64,000 nucleotides of DNA, from NCBI RefSeq assembly GCF_014529535.1, contig NW_023503555.1:7130001-7194000 (forward strand), read 5' to 3'. Shown one piece after another: positions 53,273 through 62,595 of the stretch. Under the pieces are notes generated by a model, which was not told where the DNA came from, made no database searches, and saw only the letters and a list, made by a program, of their open reading frames with translations. Every line of letters starts with the position of its first letter. Position 1 is the first letter of the stretch. The position numbers were made by a program, and so were the translations under genes. Origin of the DNA: Bradysia coprophila (Eukaryota; Arthropoda; Insecta; Diptera; Sciaridae).

Positions 53273-56158
53273 GTAAGTCTTTTTTTCATTTAATCGAAAC
53301 AGATTGGTGAATAAAGCCGGGGTAGGCTAACTACAAGCTCTTTGAGCGTCTGCAGGGAATATTTTCGTGAATCAATTAATTATAAATTCTTGACAATTCT
53401 CGAAATTGATGAAAGTTCTCGAATTAAGAACTTTGAAGACTTTCTCGAAATTCTGAAAAATTCGTAAAATTCTCGAAAAATCATGTAAATAGCCCCTGCC
53501 AGTCCGGCCCTGTCGTATAGTAAAATTGAATAAGTGGAAGAGTTGGTATCAAAAATTCATCATGATACTTCAAACAAACGAGGTCGTTCATAAACTTCTA
53601 TAACAAAACCTTGTAACCTGAATGGAAATTTCTTTAAGGGTAGCTGAACTGACAAAGCAGGTAATAAGGTCACTGGCATTGTCACAATATTTATGAAACA
53701 TTGCACCTGTTGGCTCGAACGAGAAATAAACAGACAAATTCAGCGAATACGAAAGCGAAAATGGTTACATATACAAACCAACTTGTAATCATCTGTTTTT
53801 GTCTTCATACACTCCGTTCAATTGTGTGCCATCATCACCATCATTTATTCATTTATCCATAAGATACTAAACCTTTTGACCTCTGGATGAAAAGTGAAAG
53901 TTCGTGGAAAAATTTTCAATAAACTGATCGACGATTAAAATGTCCGTGCAATCCATCAGTCCGTGCATAATTAATAATTTCCCAATCATTTTTGCTGTTG
54001 CATTACGCTCGATATTTATTTACAAAATATCGCACAATCGACAGTACGATCTAGGGTCACGCTAAATGATTTGGGCCGCACGAATCGATCACTGTTAATA
54101 CGTATTGTGACATGTCTAGGTAGATCGAAACGTTACCTAAGAATTACATGAATGCTAAATTGGATACCTAAACCTTGGGCGCTAGGTTGATGTTCAAAGT
54201 TTGCTGTTTCGATTTGTTCACATAATCGAACTGTATTCGAAGAAAAACGATGTACAGTCACAATGCAGACGAGATTGTAGAAATTTTAAAATTAAAAAAA
54301 AAATCTTGAGACTAAGACACATATCGAACATTTTGCGAATTATAAAATTCCCTCGATTAAATTGGGCATTTTGTTGAAATAATTTTTCACAATTTACATA
54401 CACCTGGGCTAACTCCAGCCAGTAAATTTCACATTTAACAAATACCTTGATGTGCTGGCCATGGTGTTTTGATTGTTTGAATGATGGAAATGTTGTTAAT
54501 TCTGGTGGAAAAACAATTCTTTTGCAGTAAAAATAAACAATGTTACTTCCACTAAACTAAAACAGAATCGAGATAAGCGACATAGCAATGAAGTTGGATG
54601 CGAATAATGAACGACATTTGACAGCTCTGATCATGAATGTGTTCACGTTTGAATAGGATGTGTTCGCGGGTGAGACAGAATTTGAATTTAGAATACACAG
54701 ATTCAGAAGTAGAAAATGTCCAAGGCTGTAAATTGTTAGTAACCGAGCTTTGGAAGATAATGATGAACACTGCAAAGAGGGTACTATTGCGATCGTCGTT
54801 TCGAGTATCTACTCTTACTGTCGTATCGGGATGCGTTGAAATTTATTTCTCAGTTCGTTTGTTCAAACGCTGTAAAATCTGGGTAGGTCATGCAGATTGC
54901 TATTTCAGGAGATGCAGGTTGAATTGTGAAGCGCACATGCAACAACAAATCAGATGTCGAGTTTTCATTAGCGATGGATGTCATCTGCTATCGACTGCAT
55001 CGACAAAAATAAGCAATGGTTACCCGTTAACATAGTCTTATATATTAAAAGTGTGTTTTTGAACAAATGAAGTAAAAGATTCTGTGTCAAACACTTGGCG
55101 ATACTTTGAACAAAAGAAGTAGCAAACTTAATGATTAGATTAAAACGAGATACTGACTTGCCTTAATTTTTCAAGATGTTCATTTTGTGGGTATGGGAAA
55201 CCAACACAGAAATTTCATAATCTTTTCTCTTCTCCGTTGATAAGAAAATTTTAAATTGACCGTGACTAAATGTGCACTGGTTGGTATTATGCTAATAATA
55301 ACCAACAGCCAATTCAGTATTATCAAAAATCGGTTATTTTGACCCAAGTTTCCGTATCTTTGCACGAAAGTCATGATAAGGTTCAAATATACGATGATTA
55401 TGTGAGAAACTGTGCTGATAAATTCAACAATTTTAAGATTATAAGTTTTTACGAAACACTTGAAATTAGACGTTGAAAAAGTATCAGCTTCAGCGGAAAA
55501 CGCCGGTCAGTTGAATTTTCCGTCGATTTTTTCACAAAACCAAGGGCAGGTGCAAAGTTCTCCGATAAATATGTTTGACCCTTCGACATAAAAATGCAGT
55601 GGGCAACCGGTTCTCTTTCCAGACTGCTTATATCTGTTTCGGTCATTTGTTTCAACTTTTTCTTTTTCGACTAAAAGTGAAACCTTAAAACGGTACGCAG
55701 CGTTGATGCGTCCTTTTAGGACAATCTATTCTCAAAAAGAACTTCCGACTCATAAATCCTTGGAATGGTAATTAATGGCCGCAGGCCGAGTTAAGTGATG
55801 CAATACATATTGTGTGTCTGATCAACCATTCTGCACAGAGTTCCATACAGGGCTGAACTGGCTCAAGGAAACCCCTCGGTGCTACATAACAACTCATTTG
55901 TAAAAAGGTCAAAAATTAAAAAACTTTATACAAAAATCGAAAGGACCTTTCAGGAATCGCCCGACTTCACAGTATGGCCCCTCTCGGCTTGCTTGCATAC
56001 AACATTTTTCACAACAAGAACATCTTACATTATGATGCTCTGAAAAATCATTTTGTACATCGACCCCATTGGAGTCGGAGATTCTGAAGGGGTAGACATA
56101 GACATGGAAGAAATTTCTCAAACGAAAAGTTACCAACAAAAATGTTTTTGTTTTTTAT
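53273..56158. other. intergenic, no gene supported
   Basis: Contains a minus-strand ACAGATG repeat at 54965-55145. 55270-55476 has a frame ending KIISFYETLEIRR that I do not accept as a gene. Otherwise featureless AT-rich DNA. Confidence 0.45.
54965..55145 (-). repeat. ACAGATG-family repeat, long copy (minus strand)
   Basis: On the complement: TTTGCTACTTCTTTTGTTC, AGAATCTTTTACTTCATTTG, TTAATATATAAGAC, TGCTTATTTTTGTCG and GCAGTCGATAGCAGATGACA. All consensus blocks are present in order. Confidence 0.6.
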
Positions 56159-56917
56159 TTAATAAATTCTTGCGTTTATGACCGAACAACTCAGTACACT
56201 ACCACTGGCATTGTAGATTCTGGATCGAAGAGTAACTGGAACGCCACCTCCGAAATCGATGATGACTGGAATACTGGATGCATGTACAATCTGTTCGCCA
56301 GCTGTGATTGGACAACCACGGCCTTCCAAATGATTGCACACATTGGACAATGCTGGTGGTACTGGGTATGGAGTCACTGTTCCGAATGCTTCAATGTCAA
56401 TTTCCAGAGTCAAACTTGCGCTATTTTCGTCTGTGGGTGAAAGTTTTTTTTATCCAAAACTGCTCTAACGACACTATTATGATATAACAGATCAAGGCTG
56501 CAAACTTTGTGGAGGCACGTAGATCGCCATTTTATTAGACACGCAAAAACACACCTTTTCCATACAAAAAAAAATCACCAAAATGGAGTATGGTGAATTT
56601 TTAGTATGAAACGCGTGTCTGCATCTGCGTGACGTCCCCAAAGCTTACAGCATTCTAAAGGATAACGTACTAGCAGTAATGCCAGCTCGGAATGGAATAA
56701 CTGTTCCGCGTTGTACGCTACAAGGTGAACTCGGGCATCCTTCAATAAAGAAAGAAGTTGGTGTTGGTAATCCTCCGGGACCTGCATATTCAAAAAGATT
56801 TTTTTTTATAAGATCGGCATGTGATTTACCTTACACTGTTAACATACATTGAACAATGGGATATTGTCCCATAATCAACGCTGGAAGTACAGCTGCGATG
56901 ACAAAGTAGCTAAACAT
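56159..56917 (-). CDS. Npc2: NPC2-like ML-domain secreted protein, three exons
   Basis: Minus-strand exons 56917-56848, 56781-56671 and 56430-56159 join in phase to 453 nt (150 aa), the usual NPC2 length. The order is signal peptide (MFSYFVIAAVLPALIMG), then QCPGGLPTPTSFFIEGCPSS, PCSVQRGTVIPFRAGITA, LTLEIDIEAFGTVTPYP, NVCNHLEGRGCPITAGEQI and VPVTLRSRIYNASGSVLSCS. Six cysteines in NPC2 positions (C..GC..PC..C..GCP..C) would form three disulfides around a sterol- or lipid-binding beta-sandwich. NASG is an N-glycosylation sequon. Insect Npc2 paralogues bind sterols, bacterial lipids or odours. Which applies here is unknown. It is transcribed away from the CS-alpha-beta gene at 58020. Confidence 0.9.
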
Positions 56918-56951
56918 TTTTTGTTTGTTTTTTTAAACCCAAGAAAATTTA

Positions 56952-56993
56952 AACTGACTAAGGCGAATCATCTATGTGCCACTCGTTTTTATA
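56952..56993 (-). promoter_or_regulatory. putative core promoter of the NPC2-like gene
   Basis: On the minus strand TATAAAAA (56993-56986) precedes an Initiator-like TCAGTT (56957-56952). The spacing of 38 bp is slightly long. The 5' UTR would be about 38 nt. Confidence 0.4.
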
Positions 56994-57339
56994 CTCACAT
57001 CTCCGTATCTCTCTGGAGGAAGCGATATCATTTTGCTATCAGTGACACGAATTGGAGTGTACATTGTTTGATATACGCAAGTAAGAAATTTAAAATGAAA
57101 TTAATCGAGATGTTTGTAATGTTGGAATCGATCTATATTTTCGTTTTCGTTTCTTGTTATCAGCTTATAAATTTATACAGAAAGTTAATCTCTAAAATGG
57201 TAAGATACTTTTACTGCGGAGTGTGTGTGTCTAATTGACACTAAAATTAGAAAATGTTAGCGAAGCGACAACGCTAGTAAGTAAGTAAATTGCATTGAAG
57301 TTTCAGTAACATGAGTATCGGCGACTTCCTAAAGAAACA

Positions 57340-57430
57340 GGAAGAGTCCCTGTAGCTTCAGGGAATCGCCATTTCTTCAGGAAGTCGCAATTTCACCAGG
57401 AAGTCGCCAATTCTTCAGGAAGTCGTCGTT
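57340..57430. repeat. 19-bp minisatellite (AGGAAGTCGCCATTTCTTC)
   Basis: Consecutive units AGGAAGTCGCAATTTCACC, AGGAAGTCGCCAATTCTTC and AGGAAGTCGTCGTTTCTTA, with a looser unit before and related GTCGT/CTTCAG fragments to about 57560. Confidence 0.6.
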
Positions 57431-57970
57431 TCTTACTATTTTGTAAAAGGTGAAGAAACTGTGAAACGACGATTTGCCAAAGATTTGCCTCCTGAAGAAA
57501 CGTCCACTACTCAGTTCTTCAGTTAGTCGTCCTTGCTTCAAAATTCGTCGATACTCATTTCGCCGACTTTTCAGTGCGAAGTCATCATAAAGCTATCTTC
57601 GAGAACCACAAAAATATAAGGGAAATTACACATGTTAGAATGATGACAGCGCCACCTCTCGAGTGTAACTCTGTGTTGAAAGTTTTACGCACAAAAGAAG
57701 GCAACCTGGATATTTTCAAAATAGGCAAATTCACACAGCTCTGCTCCTGACATGACATAAACTTAAAAATATGCTGAGGCTAAGATGAAATTAAAACTAT
57801 CAAAATTCCATTTAAGCAATATAAACATCACGTAAACGGGGAGCTAAACGGACGACTGTGAATTCAACTTTAGTATGATCATGTAATTTATGCATCGTAC
57901 AAAGCAAAACAAAATGTTGTTTGATCACTGATCAATGCTGTTTGCGTCATTCGGTAAGACCTACAGCTGC

Positions 57971-58009
57971 TATTTATACTGCACAAAGAGATACGCGTCT
58001 CCATCAGTG
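57971..58009 (+). promoter_or_regulatory. putative core promoter of the 67-aa peptide gene
   Basis: TATTTATAC at 57971 and an Initiator-like ATCAGTG with its A at 58006. The 5' UTR would be only about 14 nt to the ATG at 58020. Confidence 0.5.
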
Positions 58010-58019
58010 TGAATTCATC

Positions 58020-58286
58020 ATGCGTACGCTCAACGTTCTTTTAATATTCACTGTGCTAATCGTAGCTTTAAATTTTGCTGCTGCTACAGCTGTAAGCTCG
58101 GCAGATGCTTATGTCAGAGGTAACATTTGATCAGAAATAATGCAAAGAAATTATTAATCGCTTAAAATGTACAATCCGATAGAGAGACCATGTTGCGTCA
58201 ACGAATGTAACGTATACTGTTGTCGCACAGGATACAGATATGGACGTTGTCTAGCGCCTACCGTTTGTCGGTGTTTTTACCGGTAA
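58020..58286 (+). CDS. small secreted eight-cysteine CS-alpha-beta peptide (defensin-like)
   Basis: Exons 58020-58119 and 58183-58286 join G|AG across a 63-bp intron (GTAACA...CGATAG) to give 67 aa. Residues 1-23 or so are a signal peptide (MRTLNVLLIFTVLIVALNFA). The short mature part has cysteines at 37, 38, 42, 46, 47, 56, 62 and 64: RPCCVNECNVYCC, YRYGRC and VCRCFYR. CNVYC (CxxxC), GRC (GxC) and CRC (CxC) meet the CS-alpha-beta signature. It is basic and rich in Arg/Tyr, and the two CC pairs are unusual. Antimicrobial activity is likely by class, but channel or signalling roles are possible. The weak acceptor is the least certain part of the model. AATAAA follows near 58341. Confidence 0.78.
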
Positions 58287-59521
58287 TGTTCAAATGAGAA
58301 AAGAATCATTCATATAGTTTTATATGTAAAAGATTATAAAAATAAAACTTTCAAGCGGAAAAGGTGAAATTATTGTCTTTTTTATAGAGGAGTCGTCCCT
58401 ATCGGTATTGCACATCGACGAAAATCAGTTCACGAATATCAATGTTTCGGATATAAAATAGTATGTTGTGTTACAAGTGTTGTAATGTTGATTTTTTCAG
58501 CACTAGCTCAAGTTGGGAAATTGGGTCGTGTGCTGAAGATAGTATTTTACCCAAATCGGAAATATGTGCCCAGAAAGATATTTGACCCTAGAATCCAAAA
58601 ACCACTCAAAAAAATTCTGCGAAGCTTGTGTGGCTAGTGTGAGGTTTGCAAAAACTGAAAGCATGCACTTTTCTTACAGAAATTTCTGCAGTAACACGAG
58701 CCATACAGGGTCGTGTGGGGTGTCATTAGAAAGGTAATTGCATGTACTTCCGGTGGGAAATAGGATCTTTTTGGGTTTAAAGGTCATCCACACTGAAATG
58801 TAAACCGAAAAAGACTGAAAATGTACGCTCTTCTCGCAGAAATTTCTCAAGGTAGACGAAGCGAACATTATCGCGTGAAAGTATATTGAAACCTTCGAGG
58901 AATGCGACATGGGCACACATCGCCACATACTTAGTGTGTACCTTATGACAAACTTGCTTTATTTGGTCACATGGTACGCTATCAAGAAATGATCAAAAGA
59001 GATCGGAATATTTGCGTGGACGTCAAGTACAACTCACCAAAGTTCGGGTGTATGGAGTAATAAGTTTTATCTGCGAAAAGAATGAAATAATGTCAATTTT
59101 TTGACATTTTCTTGAATCCCTCTTGAATCTGAATATTTCTACACAATAATTTTCTGAGTGTCGCTCGTCTCCGATAAGGACTAGCACTCAGAATATACGC
59201 TATGAATATAATCTTTGACAAACGCTGCCTGGACACAGTAGGTGTCGATAGACGGGAAAAGTTTAAAAATGTTTTCTTGGCATGATTTTACACCAATATA
59301 AATTAAGATTCCACTTCATCATCAGTCCGAAATAAAAAATTCTAAAAACCTGAAAGTGATTTTGACTAATTTTCACATACTTAGTCCTTCAGCGATTCGA
59401 ATCGAGTCGGTCCCATAGACACTTTTTATCAGAGACTGATTTTCTGCCTGCCCCAAATATTTTAACACTTTAATTTTTTGGACAGGTGACAAAAATAACA
59501 ATTTTTTTAGGTCATGCCAAC
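58287..59521. other. intergenic, no gene supported
   Basis: Includes the polyadenylation signal AATAAA near 58341. A second acceptor-like TTTTTTATAG at 58380-58389 follows a GTAATG that overlaps the peptide's stop codon (see rejected items). Nothing else is recognised. Confidence 0.4.
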
Positions 59522-59697
59522 CAATGAACATAACTTCCCAGGTATGGTCCAATGTCACCATGGAGGACATAGCGATTTTAAATAAAACGGATTCTAACTC
59601 ACTCATTTTCATATTATTTTGACCAAAATAATGAGTGCGTTCAAGCTAGATCGACCGATTTTGAAGAATCGGCCATACCTGTATTGTACATTCATTG
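59522..59697. mobile_element. hAT-type MITE, copy 2
   Basis: A 176-bp element flanked by ATGCCAAC (59514-59521) and ATGCCAAT (59698-59705), an 8-bp duplication with one mismatch. Ends CAATGAACATAACTTCCCAGG and, inverted, CAATGAATGTACAATACAGG, both followed by TATGG, match the element at 8457-8612. The internal hairpin with GAACGCACTCATT is also shared. Confidence 0.8.
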
Positions 59698-59957
59698 ATG
59701 CCAATTAAATTTTAATTACACTTTTTTCCGCTAGCATATATTCATCTACTGTAAATTACCATTTTTTTGTTATTGAAACCAAATTTTCGTATAGTATACA
59801 ATGTTGATACAGCTGTTGCTAGCAACAATCAATAGGATCGGTGAAAATAACTATTATAAGGCCGAAACACACACCGGGCTGAAGTACACGTAAGAAGGAA
59901 AATTTTCGAGGAATATTTAATTACGACAAGTAATAGTGCAAGTGCAAGAGTAATTTT

Positions 59958-60080
59958 AGTGCATTTAAATGTCAAATTTCATCCACAGAGCCATAACCTC
60001 AACGATTTTACGAACATTTTGTGAACAATATTTGTTTGGTTATGGCTCTGTGGATGAAATTTGACATTTCGTTGTTGCAC
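59958..60080. repeat. hairpin with 31-bp perfect arms
   Basis: AATGTCAAATTTCATCCACA-GAGCCATAACC (59968-59998) is perfectly inverted at 60038-60068, with GTGCA/TGCAC outside. The arm vocabulary (ATCCAYAGARCCATAACCTCA) is shared with the MITE at 60361-60543. High arm identity suggests a recent origin. Confidence 0.65.
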
Positions 60081-60332
60081 TTGGAACAGACCTATACCAG
60101 CCAGTTTAGTCACCAAAAACTGAGGAAAAGTGTCGACAACACCATCCGGGACAATTCACAATGCAAGTCAATAGGGAAACGCTGTTTGGAAACTGAAGCT
60201 AAAATGTAATCGATTTTCTGTAACATTCTTTAGAACGATGTTCTGTAAGGAGAATGATGTTTAGAAACTAAGAAGAAATGTAATAGAGTTTTTCCATATT
60301 TTTGTACATTCTGTCATAAAATTAATGCTGTC

Positions 60333-60612
60333 ACTGCGCTTTTTTTCATGTGAACCAACAGGTTTGTTCCAAATAGCTGTAAACACGAACTTTGACAACC
60401 CGAACCACGATGATTTGATCCATAGCAACATCGCCTACGTGATGTTTCATTAAAATATGGCAACGTCGCCTACGAGATTTACACACAAATATTTTTGAGG
60501 TTATGGTTCTATGGATTAAATTCATACAGCCTTGGAACAAACCTACTGCATATGGTGCCATTTGTTCTGTAATGACAAATGTGAAGTTGGTTCACATGAA
60601 AATAAGCCGCAG
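60333..60612. mobile_element. nested pair of TIR elements
   Basis: The outer ends CTGCGCTTTTTTTCATGTGAAC and, inverted, CTGCGGCTTATTTTCATGTGAA pair around an inner element at 60361-60543 with ends GGTTTGTTCCAAATAGCTGT and inverted GGTTTGTTCCAAGGCTGTAT. The inner element is the GGTTTGTTCCAA family also present at 31026-31190. Confidence 0.6.
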
Positions 60613-62066
60613 AAAATGAAGTACTATGAAAAAAATGTGGCGCCTCTGCAGGCCAATCCACTTGTCCCATAATGGTACAAGCCGTGCCAGCCACACATAT
60701 CTTCTGTCACGTTTTTCCGCACAGATGTCAAATTTGAAAATGAGACAAAAAATGTATGTGGCTTGTTGTTCCATTGATATTTACCAGAGTGAAGTTGAAG
60801 TTATTTCACCAAAAAATAGAGCGCCAAGTATTGAAAGTATTGAAGTATTGAAAAAAATAATGGCGCCTCTACATTCCAACCAAGGTCTCCTATCTCTTTT
60901 TTTAGCGAGAATTCAGACTGTAAATCCGTCGCAAATTCAAAATGAAACGGACAACAATCAAATCAAAAGTAGAGTTGCATTTGGTCAACTCGCTTTATTA
61001 TTTTATAAGAATGCGTTGAAATTTATTTTTTAATTCATTGGTTAGGTTCATCGATTCATCGAAAATTCAAATTCTTAAGCTCACACGGCGTAAATATTGG
61101 CATCATCACCGCATCATAACGGCGACAAAAATCATCACGGGAGGTGAATTTTTGCAAGAAATCCGCTATTTTATTGTCAATGGTGTGGGGGATTTTCATC
61201 CTGTGATGAGGAAGTGTTGAAGTCATTTGAGTCAAGTGTTACATCAGCTAGTAGTGAGGTGAATTCGATTCTATACAAGCTTAGCAGGTATACAACATTA
61301 GTCACATGAAAAAAATGATGATGGCAACATTACAAAAACGGATTCATCTGAGAGTCGGGATCTGTAATTTATTTGATCCGCTGAAGGTTTGAATCATATA
61401 TGGTTGAATGTCACCCTTCAAAGTATATAGGGTGACACATCACTGTGGTTATTCTCGTCGCTGTGATAATGTGATTCATTTCTTGTATGTCAGATCATCA
61501 GAAGTGGAGTGTTCCCGCGCTTTTAATGAATCACGAGAGGTGATTTTTTTGTATGAAAATCGACTAGCAACATTTTTCATGAATTCATTTTGTATACGAG
61601 GCTTGTGTGTTCTCATACTATTATTATTATTATTATGCACTTTATAGTAGGCTTTAGTTCGCTTGGCTAGCAATCGCTAATATTTCCACTAGCAGTTTTA
61701 AAATGTAAACGTTAAAGTGAAGATAATTTAAGAAGTAGAAGTAAAGTGAAACTACATTTTGAGCAAAGCGGAACGAAGTTCTAACTTGTTTACTTCAAGT
61801 ACAGAGGATCTAACTATCGGCTTAGCTTAAATTGTAGCTTAAAATCGAACTAGTTTTGATATTAATTTTTTGATATTGGAATTTTGAATTAGATTTTTCT
61901 AAATTTAATTAATTGACTTATCGACTAATGTTAATTGTAAGGATTGTAAATATATATCAGAGGAAGATTGCGATTTCTTCTAATAACTACTCTAATCTAA
62001 TGGTTCTAATGTTGTTTTCTTTTAGAATTATTTAAAAATTTGAGATTTAGTAAAATTTCGAATATG
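60613..62066. other. intergenic with a dispersed F-box-upstream fragment
   Basis: 61275-61400 matches the upstream regions of the F-box genes (AACATTAGTC, GATTCATCTGARAGTYGGGAT, TTTGATCCGCTGAAGGTTT), but no F-box gene follows. Two AATGGCGCCTC stretches (60640, 60860) are loosely duplicated. No gene is supported. Confidence 0.4.
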
Positions 62067-62595
62067 TCACAACATCAAACATAAATGATAAGGAACAAAA
62101 AGAACAAATTTTCGATATTCATTAAATTTCAAATATATTAGCCATTCACGAACGTCAAGCATATCATCGTCAGCATCTTGTACTTCATTTCGTCTAAACA
62201 TTTCCAACAAGTCTGCTATCTTATTACAAATCAATTGTTTACATAAAACAAGGTAAATATACATACTGCATACCTTGACATAAAATAGCTATTTTCCCAG
62301 AATGTGCCTTAATTTTGCCTGAGGCGAAGCCGATTGTACGATGCATCGAAATTAATGACTTGTTGGCACTAGTGCCTTTATGGTCATTTATGTCTAAAGA
62401 CACTGCCTTGGAAATGGGTTGGATGTTATTGGTTCGATCGAAATAAATATTAAATCTTATCCAACAAAGACCCATAGAACTAGCCATAAAACTGAATGTC
62501 GATTCCAACATCAAATACAAAAAATCTTGTTCGTTGACATTGAACATCTTTAGCAAAATGCACATTAAAAGACATGAAGACTTCACCACAATCAC
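62067..62595 (-). other. unrecognised minus-strand open frames
   Basis: Two overlapping frames (62595-62239 and 62264-62067) contain hydrophobic MIVVKSSCLLMCILLKMF, then IQPISKAVSLDINDHKGTSA and ADLLEMFRRNEVQDADDDM. A GTATGC donor-like site follows ILCQ near 62270. I recognise no family and cannot close a gene model. It may be a decayed membrane-protein gene or chance. Confidence 0.2.

Noticed and set aside
55270..55476. Frame ending KIISFYETLEIRR, resembling a motif found in some alpha/beta-hydrolase/NACHT-type proteins
   Set aside because: Only a few residues match from memory, no catalytic motif is visible, and the continuation after the stop is not homologous in any frame.
57340..57560. 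Regular direct repeats with spacers, superficially CRISPR-like
   Set aside because: Units abut with a 19-bp period and no unique spacers, in an animal genome. It is a minisatellite.
58284..58389. Possible alternative splicing of the 67-aa peptide: GTAATG overlapping the stop codon with an acceptor-like TTTTTTATAG
   Set aside because: A polyadenylation signal lies between them, and the downstream frame adds an implausible hydrophobic tail. The simple stop is the better model.
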